Positions 24,629 through 32,199 of a DNA stretch of 64,000 bases are shown here, piece after piece (within the stretch, counting starts at the first letter, position 1; every line of letters starts with the position of its first letter). A program made the translations under genes and the position numbers. The notes below the pieces were generated by a model, which was not told the DNA's origin, did not search any database, and saw only the letters and a list, made by a program, of their open reading frames with translations. Source of the stretch: Phycisphaerae bacterium (GTDB taxonomy: Bacteria; Planctomycetota; Phycisphaerae; UBA1845; PWPN01); assembly GCA_035384605.1 (NCBI GenBank), contig DAOOIV010000005.1, forward strand, positions 57,662-121,661. The letters are read 5' to 3'.

Positions 24629-26716
24629 ATGAATGGCTGTGTTTCATCGGGACGCAGACGATACTCGGGTCGGGTAACACTCGGTGTGGCTCTCTGGTTG
24701 TTGGCCGGTTCAGGAGCCCGGGCCGGCCTGATCGGAACGCCTCCTTCAACGGCCACCACCTTTCGCGTCTGCGAATTGGCGTTTTCGGCAGACGCGCCGG
24801 GCAGTAATCCGTACCTCAACGGACCTTCGGTGACCGCCACCTTCACCGGCACTTCCGGCCCCGCCAGCGGCAAAGTGTTGACCATGAAAGGCTTCTGGGA
24901 TGGGGGCAACGTCTGGAGGGTGCGGTTCGCCCCAACGGCCCAAGGCGACTGGTCCTGGACCACCTCATCGACCGACGCGGGCATGAACGGTTTCAGCGGA
25001 ACTCTGACTGCGATCGGGCCGACCCCCGAGGAGTTGGCCGCCAACGTTCTGTACCGCGGCTTCCTTCATCGCGACGGCCACGCCTGGAAACTGAGCGACG
25101 GCACGCCCTTCCTTGCCGTCGGCGACACGCAGTGGTCCTTCGCCGAGGAAAACACCACCGCCGAATGGCAACAATGGATGAACGCCCGGCAGGCCCAGAA
25201 TTTCAACACCTTCCTCGGCTGCATCTGGCTGGCCATCTACACCCGATCAGGCGTGCCCGATGCATTCCCAAGCAAGAATCCGCAGACTGATACACCCAAT
25301 ATGGCCTATTTCCAGCGACTGGACCAGATGGTGCAGTACGCCAACGACCGCGGGATCATGATGGGACTGACCATCGGCGGATTCCCCGACAACAGCAACT
25401 GGTGGGTCAAATTCGGCACGCTGGAGCGCAACAGCCGGTGGTTCAGATACTGCGTGGCCCGCTACACCGCATATAACGTCCGGTGGTGCCTGTACGGCGA
25501 GGTGAACGAGCGCAACACGCCCTGGGGTTCCACGTGGCAGCAGCAGGTGGCGTACGATGCGCAACTGGTCAGGGACGAGGACCCCTACGATCATCCGATC
25601 GGGAGTCACCACACCAGCGTGGACACCAGCAGCGCCAACAGCCCCAACATCGACTATATCGAGGTGCAGATCGCGCGAACCGAAACGCAGTACCAGAGCG
25701 CCCTGAACTACCGCCAGTACGGCAAGCCGGTGTGGTTCGAGGAGTACTGGTACGAACCGGCGACCTACGACAACGACGTGGTCCTCGGGATCCGCAACAC
25801 CCATCGCAACTTTGTGGCGGCCATGGCGTATCCGACTATGGGCAGTCTGATGCGGGCTCACTACCCTGATTTCAACATCAACGATGTCTCGACCGACCCG
25901 GGTGCCGTCCGCATGAGCTACTTCTGGAGCTTCTACAAGGATCTTGCTTTTCTGTCATTTTCTCCTGCCTCCGGGCTCGTGAGTCGGGGGCAGTGCGGGC
26001 GGTTCGGCAACGACTATGCGATCTTTCTGCAAGGGGGTGGCAGCGTCACGCTGAACCTGACCGGCGTCTCCGGTGTGTTCGACGTGACCCGGCTGGACAT
26101 CAACACCGGCGTCACGGCCGACCTCGGTTTGATCACCGGAGACGGTCAGCGAACAATCAACTCGGGCACCACCAGCGACGTGGCGATTCGAGTGGTGAAG
26201 ACACCTGGACCCAACCAGCCGCCGGTTGTTTCGGCGGGCGACGACCAGGTAGTCCACCTGTCTCAGGGTGCTGTCCTTGACGGCACGGTGTCGGATGACG
26301 GCCAGCCCGATCCGCCTGGAGTCGTGACCACCATCTGGACCCAGGTTGACGGTCCAGGCGTCGTCACGTTTGCCGACGCTGCGTCGGTGGACACGACGGC
26401 CGGTTTCTCGCAGGCGGGCGTCTATACGCTGCGACTGACGGCCAACGATGGGGAGCTCTCCGCGAGCGATGAAACCGTGATCACCGTCAACGGCGGAGGG
26501 GGGTGCGATTTCGACGGAGACACCGACGTCGATCAGGTTGATTTCGCCCACCTTCAGGCGTGTGCCACGGGCTCCGGTCAGGCGGTCACGAACCCCGCCT
26601 GCTTCAACGCGGTTCTCGATGGTGACGAAGACATCGACCAGAACGACTTCGCCGTGTTCGTCGGATGCGTCAGCGGCCCGGATGTGCCGGCGACGGCCGA
26701 GTGCCGCGGCGAGTAG
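24629..26716 (+). CDS. Secreted DUF5060/DUF4038 glycosidase with Ig-like and dockerin-like domains
   Basis: A 695-residue secreted protein. Signal peptide (about 1-35, ending GSGARA), a DUF5060-type beta sandwich (about 40-125, with KGFWDGGNVWRVRFAPTAQG), and a DUF4038-like TIM barrel (about 140-440, with FLAVGDTQWS and WCLYGEVNERN, whose Glu is a candidate acid/base; WFEEYWYEP supplies a second Glu). A REJ/PKD-like Ig domain (about 540-635, NQPPVVSAGDDQ) and two calcium loops of dockerin type (CDFDGDTDVDQVDF and LDGDEDIDQNDF) close the chain. The architecture resembles GH140-like enzymes acting on plant pectin side chains, but the substrate is not certain. The ATG at 24629 has AGGGAG upstream and starts the signal peptide. 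The dockerin-like end is typical of planctomycetes and need not imply a cellulosome. Confidence 0.85.
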   Translation: MNGCVSSGRRRYSGRVTLGVALWLLAGSGARAGLIGTPPSTATTFRVCELAFSADAPGSNPYLNGPSVTATFTGTSGPASGKVLTMKGFWDGGNVWRVRFAPTAQGDWSWTTSSTDAGMNGFSGTLTAIGPTPEELAANVLYRGFLHRDGHAWKLSDGTPFLAVGDTQWSFAEENTTAEWQQWMNARQAQNFNTFLGCIWLAIYTRSGVPDAFPSKNPQTDTPNMAYFQRLDQMVQYANDRGIMMGLTIGGFPDNSNWWVKFGTLERNSRWFRYCVARYTAYNVRWCLYGEVNERNTPWGSTWQQQVAYDAQLVRDEDPYDHPIGSHHTSVDTSSANSPNIDYIEVQIARTETQYQSALNYRQYGKPVWFEEYWYEPATYDNDVVLGIRNTHRNFVAAMAYPTMGSLMRAHYPDFNINDVSTDPGAVRMSYFWSFYKDLAFLSFSPASGLVSRGQCGRFGNDYAIFLQGGGSVTLNLTGVSGVFDVTRLDINTGVTADLGLITGDGQRTINSGTTSDVAIRVVKTPGPNQPPVVSAGDDQVVHLSQGAVLDGTVSDDGQPDPPGVVTTIWTQVDGPGVVTFADAASVDTTAGFSQAGVYTLRLTANDGELSASDETVITVNGGGGCDFDGDTDVDQVDFAHLQACATGSGQAVTNPACFNAVLDGDEDIDQNDFAVFVGCVSGPDVPATAECRGE

Positions 26717-26774
26717 TGTGTCATACCGCCTGGCCGCTTCGCGCCCGGCGGATCACGTGCAGGGGAAAGACCAC

Positions 26775-27089
26775 ATGTCATCGATGGGCCCACAATTCGG
26801 TGTGGGCAGCGCATTGATCATTCTGATGCTGTCCGCCTGTTGCCTGCCGGCGGCAGAGGCCGCCGAGTACAGCACCCCCAGACAACTCAGCATATTCGAT
26901 GTCTACCAACTGAACCCGGACGGTGCCACCGGCGATGAAGCCACAACCGAGCCCAAGACTGATCTGAACAACGGTCTGAACGGAGATAATCCGTACTTCC
27001 AACGGACCAAATGTGGCCAGAGCACACGTCGGAGGCTGCTCTGGAAGATACTGGTACACATCGTCCTACCAGGAACGGGGCGAGCCTGA
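26775..27089 (+). CDS. Small secreted protein, possibly frameshifted
   Basis: A 104-residue frame with a clear signal peptide (about 1-29: GSALIILMLSACCLPAAEA) and GGGGAAAGA before the ATG. The mature part, to about residue 77, is Asn/Asp-rich and protein-like (DVYQLNPDGATGD), but after NPYFQRTK the composition turns basic and unlike the rest. In another frame from about 27045 to 27213, protein-like sequence continues (YWYTSSYQERGEPDPAG, QYVDYAPPFGAGANQ) and ends in a stop. The gene may therefore carry a frameshift near 27015-27045, or be two overlapping remnants. Function unknown. Confidence 0.5.
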   Translation: MSSMGPQFGVGSALIILMLSACCLPAAEAAEYSTPRQLSIFDVYQLNPDGATGDEATTEPKTDLNNGLNGDNPYFQRTKCGQSTRRRLLWKILVHIVLPGTGRA

Positions 27090-27270
27090 TCCCGCCGGCC
27101 CGCAATACGTGGATTACGCGCCGCCGTTTGGCGCGGGGGCCAATCAACACACTCCCCGGGCGATATCGCCTCAACTCCTCACGGTCGCCGTCCTGAAAGA
27201 CCGGTGCGGTTGACATCGCGCTTTGCGGCGGATATCTGCATGCTTTTCTCGAATGATTCTGGGGGTACTG

Positions 27271-28359
27271 ATGAGCGGTTTGAATGTGCGTAAAGACCCG
27301 TGCGAGCTGGACTTCCTGGCGCTTGGGGCGGTGGTTCACCGGCTGGACCCGGGGGTGGTTCCGTTTCGCAAGGCCCGTTCGGTGGACATCCACGTCTCGG
27401 GCGGCGAATACAACGTGGCCGCCAACCTTGCGGACTGCTTCAAACTCCGGACGGGCATCGCCACCGCCATGGTTAACTATGGCATTGGCGAGCTGGTCCA
27501 AGGCCGCATTCGGGAAATGGGCGTGACACCGTTCTACAAATGGTTCGAGCATGACGGCGTGCGCGGCCCGAACATCGCCACGGTGTACAGCGACCGCGGC
27601 TACGGCGTCCGGCCGCCGGTGGTGTTCTACAACCGGTCCAATGAGGCCGGCTCGCTGCTCAAGCCCGGCGATTTCGACTGGGCCGACATCTTCGCCCGCG
27701 GGGTGCGCTGGTTCCACTCGGGCGGCATTTTCGCGGCACTCTCCGAGACCACTTCCGAGCTGATCATCGAGGGCATGGAGGCCGCGCGAAAGTCCGGGGC
27801 GGTCAACTCCTTCGATCTGAACTACCGGGCCAAGCTGTGGGCTCCGATTGGAGGGCTGGAAAAAGCCCAGAAGACGCTGCGCAAGATCGTCGGCAACGTG
27901 GACGCCCTGATCGGCAACGAAGAGGACCTGCAGAAGGGCCTGGGCATCGCCGGCCCGGAGGTCGCCCACAAGGCCGCGTCGAAGCTCGACCCCGAGACGT
28001 TCTTCCAGATGATCGAGCGGGTGGTCGAGCAGTTCCCGAACGTCAAGATGGTCGCCACGACGCTGCGCGAGGTGCATTCGACCAACCGGCACGACTGGGC
28101 GGCCGTGCTGTGGCTCGACGGCAAGCGGTTCGTGAGCCCCACGTGCCAGCTCGACGTCCTCGACCGTATCGGCGGCGGCGACGGCTTTGCAGCCGGGCTG
28201 ATCTACGGTCTGCTCGCCGGGCGCGAACCCGAGCAGGCACTCCGCCTCGGCTGGGCCCACGGCGCCCTGCTGACCACCTTCCCGGGCGACGTCACCATGG
28301 CACGGCTGGAAGAAGTCGAAGCTTTCGCCAAGGGCGGCTCGGCCCGCGTGCAACGGTAG
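27271..28359 (+). CDS. PfkB-family sugar kinase, 2-keto-3-deoxygluconate kinase-like
   Basis: A 362-residue ribokinase-fold kinase. The N-terminal substrate part contains HVSGGEYNVAANLADCF, resembling the sugar-binding GGxxxNvA motif of KdgK. SGGIFAALS lies in the middle, and the C-terminal PfkB signature is RIGGGDGFAAGLIYGLL, whose Asp is the catalytic base. It most resembles 2-dehydro-3-deoxygluconokinase, which would give KDPG for the Entner-Doudoroff or uronate pathway; fructokinase is an alternative. The ATG at 27271 has GGGGGT nearby and starts the conserved region. It follows the secreted glycosidase, consistent with use of pectin-type sugars. It ends ten bases from the convergent radical SAM gene. 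Confidence 0.8.
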   Translation: MSGLNVRKDPCELDFLALGAVVHRLDPGVVPFRKARSVDIHVSGGEYNVAANLADCFKLRTGIATAMVNYGIGELVQGRIREMGVTPFYKWFEHDGVRGPNIATVYSDRGYGVRPPVVFYNRSNEAGSLLKPGDFDWADIFARGVRWFHSGGIFAALSETTSELIIEGMEAARKSGAVNSFDLNYRAKLWAPIGGLEKAQKTLRKIVGNVDALIGNEEDLQKGLGIAGPEVAHKAASKLDPETFFQMIERVVEQFPNVKMVATTLREVHSTNRHDWAAVLWLDGKRFVSPTCQLDVLDRIGGGDGFAAGLIYGLLAGREPEQALRLGWAHGALLTTFPGDVTMARLEEVEAFAKGGSARVQR

Positions 28360-28369
28360 TATCCGCGGA

Positions 28370-30616
28370 TCATGTGGCCGGCAAGCAACCGCGATAGGCT
28401 TTGACCATACGGTCCATCAGCCGCCGCCAGACGAGGCAGGCCGTGTCTGCCTCACTCGTTGCCCGCCAGATGCCGCCGCAGTACGGATAGTGCTCGCAGA
28501 ACGCACAGGGCGTCTGCTCGATGAAGACTCGCTCCGCGTAAGCCTCGATCTGCTTCCATGCAGCCGATTCCCGCATAACCTTGATGCTGTCGCCGACCTT
28601 GCCGAGGAACGCGCCTCGATGTGCGTACCACCGGGATACGGACACGCGTTGCTGGGCATCCACGAACAGGCATCGCCCGGTCAGATTGTCGAATATCTGC
28701 CAGAGCGTCAGTCTTCGCTGCCCACCGATTGCCCCGGCCAGGGTGAAGAACGGCTCGATCGGCACCTGCAAGGTTGGAGTGTGCAGGAAATGGTCCAGCA
28801 GGCCGGACAGCACGGCCTCGTCGTAGTCAGTGCCGAACTCCAGCCGCACCGGCACGCTCGCATCGGCCGCCCGCCGGGCAAACGTGCCGTCACCGATCGT
28901 CGCCGACGAAAACATCAACTCGGCACGCAGGCGGCGAAGCGTGCCGAGAAGCCCGTCTTGCATAGCGTCTGCTTTGTTTTGCGAATAAGCGAATTCAGGC
29001 CCGGCCATGATCGTCAACTGTCGGGCAAACGGTTTGTAGCCGCTCGGGGAGGCGAGGAAATGCTCCAGGTTGACAAGCCCGCGGGCGCGTTCCTGCGGAT
29101 CGAGCCGTCCCAGGGCCAGGCGTTCGAGATCCAGCTGCGGTGTGACGATCCGCACGAAGTCGAGCATCGGCCAGCCATCAGGCCGTTCGATGGTCACGAC
29201 GAAGCGGGATAGAGGGTTCAGGGTTCCCGGCTTCGCCACGGCTTCGCCGGGCAAGCGGGGTTCCCGCCTTCGCTTCGCTTCGGCGTGGCAAGCAGGGTTC
29301 AGTGAAGACGCTCCGTCACCTCCGGAGGAGGTAGGGCACTCCCACCCCCCCCCCCCCCCCCCTGCTAAGGGGGGGGGATCCGGCCCCTTTTGGTGAGCGC
29401 CCTCTTGCTGAGCGCCCTCTTGCTGCGTGCCCTCTTGCTGAGTGCTGATGGCTGATTGCTGACCGCTGAACGCTGGTCCCGAGCCGCGTCGAGGGGCTAA
29501 TGGTTGACCGCTGAGAGCTGATGGCTGATCGCTTACAGTTGGAGGCCCGAAAAGCTTCTCGAAGTGCTCAAACACCCGCTTGCGGGCGGCGCAGAAATAC
29601 GTCTCCCGCATCATGTCGCCGTGGTAGAGCAGGCCCATCATCGGGCAACCGCCGTGGCAGAACTTCCAAAACCGGCAATCGCGGCAGAAGCCGTCACGCA
29701 AACTGGAGGATCGCCCGGCCAGCGGCCCTTGCTCGCGCTGTCGCAGCATCTCGTCGAGATCGTCTTCGAAGATGTTGCCCAGCCTGTTGGCCCCATGGTC
29801 CGACTGACGCCCGCAGCCGAAGACTGCTCCGTCGGGGTTGATACCCAGGTGGCTGGTGTGGCACATCCCCCGGCTGTCGCAGCAGAGACGCGAATGCCCT
29901 TTCCACGCCCGGTACCATTCCATCAGCGGCATGATGGACCAGCGCATCCGGTCGGCACGCCAAAGATCGCACAAGTCCACGAGGAACTGGCCGTACTCGT
30001 CGGCGGTGATCCACAACGGCTGCGATTGGCGTCTGTCCGCTCGGCCCTCCTTGTAGAGAGGGTTCACGCGGACGTGCAACCCGGCGTTGCGGAAGAAGTT
30101 GTAGATGTTGCCGACCCTGTCGAGCGATTGGCGGTGGGCCACGTATACGGCCCCGACGCGGATGCCCGCGCTTCGAAGCAGGCGCACTGCCCGCACCCAG
30201 ATCTCGCGCAGGTTCTTGCCGCCGGCCAGGCCGCGGACGCCGTCGACGATGTCGAACGAAGTGCCGATCGCCTGGTCCTTAAGTAGGTCCCGCAGCACGG
30301 GAACCCAGTGCTCATCGACCAGCGAGAGGTTCGATTGCATGGCGTTGCGGACGCGGTCAAGGTCGTCGCCGAACGCGCGTTGCTGCTGTTGCATGATCTC
30401 GGCGTAGTATTCCGGCCCGCACAACATCGGCTCGCCGCCGTGCCAGAGGAAACGCAGGTTTCTGCGGTCGTCCCTGCGAACCCATTTAGCAAAGATGTCA
30501 AACAGCGGGCCGAGCTTCTCGCACGGGAGGATCTTGCGCTTGCCCAACGTCCCGTCGGCCGAGCAGTAGACGCAGGTGCCGTTGCAGGCTTCGGTCGGCT
30601 TGATGATGATTTCCAT
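28370..30616 (-). CDS. Radical SAM/SPASM peptide maturase with a second C-terminal cysteine domain
   Basis: A 748-residue protein. Residues 1-230 are a radical SAM barrel with the cluster motif CNGTCVYC (about 12-19) and HGGEP after it. Residues of about 235-330 carry SPASM-type cysteines: CCDSRGMC, GCGRQSD, then CRDCRFWKFCHGGC. Such enzymes install crosslinks or other changes in peptides or sulfatases. About 110 residues of low-complexity linker follow (about 355-468), translated from DNA repeats including an 18-G tract. A second domain of about 280 residues has no CxxxCxxC but ends in CAFCEHYPYCGG, a SPASM-like cluster site. The ATG at 30616 starts the barrel, 26 bases after the peptide gene stop; the frame upstream merely overlaps that gene. 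Its neighbour points to a RiPP system. Confidence 0.85.
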   Translation of the reverse strand: MEIIIKPTEACNGTCVYCSADGTLGKRKILPCEKLGPLFDIFAKWVRRDDRRNLRFLWHGGEPMLCGPEYYAEIMQQQQRAFGDDLDRVRNAMQSNLSLVDEHWVPVLRDLLKDQAIGTSFDIVDGVRGLAGGKNLREIWVRAVRLLRSAGIRVGAVYVAHRQSLDRVGNIYNFFRNAGLHVRVNPLYKEGRADRRQSQPLWITADEYGQFLVDLCDLWRADRMRWSIMPLMEWYRAWKGHSRLCCDSRGMCHTSHLGINPDGAVFGCGRQSDHGANRLGNIFEDDLDEMLRQREQGPLAGRSSSLRDGFCRDCRFWKFCHGGCPMMGLLYHGDMMRETYFCAARKRVFEHFEKLFGPPTVSDQPSALSGQPLAPRRGSGPAFSGQQSAISTQQEGTQQEGAQQEGAHQKGPDPPPLAGGGGGGWECPTSSGGDGASSLNPACHAEAKRRREPRLPGEAVAKPGTLNPLSRFVVTIERPDGWPMLDFVRIVTPQLDLERLALGRLDPQERARGLVNLEHFLASPSGYKPFARQLTIMAGPEFAYSQNKADAMQDGLLGTLRRLRAELMFSSATIGDGTFARRAADASVPVRLEFGTDYDEAVLSGLLDHFLHTPTLQVPIEPFFTLAGAIGGQRRLTLWQIFDNLTGRCLFVDAQQRVSVSRWYAHRGAFLGKVGDSIKVMRESAAWKQIEAYAERVFIEQTPCAFCEHYPYCGGIWRATSEADTACLVWRRLMDRMVKAYRGCLPAT
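29225..29545. repeat. Composite repeat insertion forming the linker of the radical SAM gene
   Basis: From right to left in the coding direction: about 105 bases of gctgatggctgattgctgac-type scatter repeat (29440-29545), three or four 15-16-base near-repeats of ctgagcgccctcttg (29395-29445), the nine-base G and 18-base C runs (29345-29377), a palindrome of the GTGCCCnACCTC family (29305-29343), and more GC-rich filler. All are in frame with the enzyme. Confidence 0.75.
29345..29377. repeat. C18 - six bases - G9 homopolymer tract
   Basis: Eighteen consecutive C (29345-29362), TGCTAA, then nine G (29369-29377) on the plus strand. In the radical SAM coding strand it reads as a run of glycines. 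Tracts this long are prone to slippage in replication and also to sequencing error. Confidence 0.9.
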
Positions 30617-30642
30617 GACTGACAAGACACCCGGCTTGGCGG

Positions 30643-30993
30643 TCACGCGTCGGCGTAGTTGGCGTAGTCGCAGTAGTCGCCGTCGCAATGCTCGTAGTCC
30701 TGGCCGGTACCATCGCAGTAGCCGCAGCCTTCGTCCGAGTAGTCGCCGTAGTTGGCGTAATCGCAGTAATCGCCGTCGCAGTGTTCGTAGTCCTGCCCGG
30801 CGCCGTCGCAGTATCCGCAATTCGCGTCGACATAGCCGATCTTGATGCGGCAACCGCCGTCGTCCGAGCCGAGCGATACGGCGGCGGTTCCGAAGATGCC
30901 CAGTTTCAAGGCCTTGTTGCCCAAGCTCTGGAAGAACGCCCGGCGACTGATGGGGCTCAACTGGTCGGCGCGATGCTCGGTATCGTGGCCCAT
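30643..30993 (-). CDS. Tat-signal Cys/Tyr/Asp repeat peptide, probable RiPP precursor
   Basis: A 116-residue protein. A hydrophilic leader is followed by a twin-arginine signal (SRRAFFQSLG, about residues 16-25, with the hydrophobic stretch LGIFGTAAVSLG). The rest is two near-identical repeats of about 30 residues: CGYC-DG-(A or T)-G, then QDYEHC, then DGDYC and DYANY. Each repeat has four Cys, five Tyr and many Asp; the CxxCxGxG core resembles DnaJ zinc motifs but the surroundings do not. Single-gene spacing (26 bases) to the radical SAM gene and a shared promoter suggest it is the substrate. I chose the ATG at 30993, with AGAGG nine bases upstream; the ATG at 31002 directly abuts that site. 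Product and function are unknown. Confidence 0.75.
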   Translation of the reverse strand: MGHDTEHRADQLSPISRRAFFQSLGNKALKLGIFGTAAVSLGSDDGGCRIKIGYVDANCGYCDGAGQDYEHCDGDYCDYANYGDYSDEGCGYCDGTGQDYEHCDGDYCDYANYADA

Positions 30994-31002
30994 GAAGCTC
31001 AT

Positions 31003-31327
31003 CCTCTCTGCGGGGAGTCACTGTCAGCGGGGGTGGATCGCGGCAATCGGTCCCGATAGTCCATTAGATTGGATTTAGCTTGGCGAATCAAGGGGGGCGG
31101 TTTCCTACCACGACCCGGACCATGCCCGAACAGCCCTTCCACCCGCTTGTTGGAGGGCTGTGTATGACTCCGGACCACGAGGTCGAACACGAAAGCATCT
31201 TCTCGAGCCAGGCGCGGCGATTCTGTGACGCTCGCCGGGCGGCTCGCTCTTCGTTGACCGGCGCGCTGAACGCGGCGATCATGAGAACGATGATGTGAAC
31301 AGCCACATTGCTCCGCTTGAGGCATAT
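31003..31327. other. Divergent intergenic region of the peptide operon
   Basis: Between the precursor and the plus-strand membrane protein gene. Contains the minus-strand promoter at 31063-31091 and a ten-base-class inverted repeat CAGCCCTTCCA/TGGAGGGCTG (about 31130-31159) that might be an operator. A weak plus-strand TTGACC/GATCAT pair lies near 31255-31283. Confidence 0.45.
31063..31091 (-). promoter_or_regulatory. Promoter of the peptide-radical SAM operon
   Basis: TTGATT (31086-31091), a 17-base spacer and TCTAAT (31063-31068) on the minus strand, about 65 bases before the chosen precursor ATG. Confidence 0.6.
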
Positions 31328-31861
31328 ATGGGCCGCCAGATCAGGCAACATCAGAAAGCCGACAAGCCCGCGGGCAGAACGCAGAGCGGCCTGCCCGTAT
31401 GGTTGCCCCTCGTGGGTGGGCTGCTCGCAATCGGGATCGTGATCGCGATGGCGGCGTATGTTTTGAACAAAGACGGTTCCGCCCCGCAGTACACACCCCC
31501 CGCTGCGCAGGAAACCAAGGCGCCCGCGAGGCCGGCACCCGCGAAAACCGTTGACACCGGCAAGCTGGTCGGCCGGTGGCTGCGCACGGACGGCAACTAC
31601 GTGCTGGAGATCCGAAGCGTAGACACCGCAGGGAAGGTGAACGCCGCATATTTCAACCCGGGTCCGGTCAACGTCTCCAAGGCCGAGGTCGCTTCTGATA
31701 AAGGTGAGACTCAGCTCGTGGTTGAACTGAAGGACCGTGGATACGACGGCAACTACTATACGCTTGCATACGATCCCATAACAGACCGCCTCACGGGCGT
31801 CTACCATCAACTGACCATGGGGCAACAATTCGACGTGGAGTTCGTCAGAATGCCGCGATGA
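31328..31861 (+). CDS. Membrane-anchored small beta-domain protein
   Basis: A 177-residue protein with a basic N-terminus, one membrane segment (about 26-48: LPLVGGLLAIGIVIAMAAYVL), a Pro/Ala-rich linker and a C-terminal beta domain of about 100 residues (KLVGRWLRTDGNYVLEIRSV, YYTLAYDPITDRLTGVYHQ) reminiscent of lipocalin-like or DUF-type single barrels in planctomycetes. The domain should face outside the cytoplasm. The ATG at 31328 has GAGG about five bases upstream; GTG at 31295 is possible. It is divergent from the peptide operon. No function is assigned. Confidence 0.7.
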   Translation: MGRQIRQHQKADKPAGRTQSGLPVWLPLVGGLLAIGIVIAMAAYVLNKDGSAPQYTPPAAQETKAPARPAPAKTVDTGKLVGRWLRTDGNYVLEIRSVDTAGKVNAAYFNPGPVNVSKAEVASDKGETQLVVELKDRGYDGNYYTLAYDPITDRLTGVYHQLTMGQQFDVEFVRMPR

Positions 31862-32199
31862 TGCCATTCGCGGCAGGCCGGTTGCATCCACAGGCGACCG
31901 GCCGCGGGTTGTCGCAAATAGAGTGACGAACGTTGACATCGACGAGAGTCTTCGAACGGAATGCCTGCCGACGACCCTTGACGAGCTGGGAGCAATACAG
32001 AAAGCCCCGCCACCGCCGACCGACTGCGGTCCACTGGTCAAAACCGCCGCAAGTCGGTTGGCGCTCGGCCGGCAGATTCGCACCGCTTCAGCGGCCGAGC
32101 CGCATCACTTGGCCGTACCCGGTTCTACCCTTATGATCCGGACATATGGGCAGAGGCCGCGCTATTGGGGCGGCCTGTGACCCGCACCGGAGCGGCTTG
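31862..32199. other. Gap before fmt
   Basis: No gene seen. Holds a candidate promoter for fmt at 32109-32137. A TTGACA near 31933 lacks a good -10 partner. Confidence 0.4.
32109..32137 (+). promoter_or_regulatory. Candidate promoter of fmt
   Basis: TTGGCC, a 17-base spacer and TATGAT, 62 bases before the fmt ATG. Confidence 0.45.

Noticed and set aside
26887..28353. 488-codon minus-strand frame opposite the sugar kinase
   Set aside because: Fully antisense to conserved PfkB motifs; no domain seen.
30643..30993. Precursor peptide as a DnaJ-type zinc protein
   Set aside because: Only the CxxCxGxG core matches; there is no J domain, and the Tat signal, Asp/Tyr richness and radical SAM neighbour point elsewhere.
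30617..31021. N-terminal extension of the radical SAM frame by 135 residues
   Set aside because: It is Arg/Leu-rich sequence read out of frame across the precursor gene; the enzyme start at 30616 is supported by the CNGTCVYC position and gene spacing.
31088..32083. 331-codon minus-strand frame
   Set aside because: It runs antisense through the small membrane protein gene, has no ribosome site or recognisable domain, and reflects GC-rich third positions.
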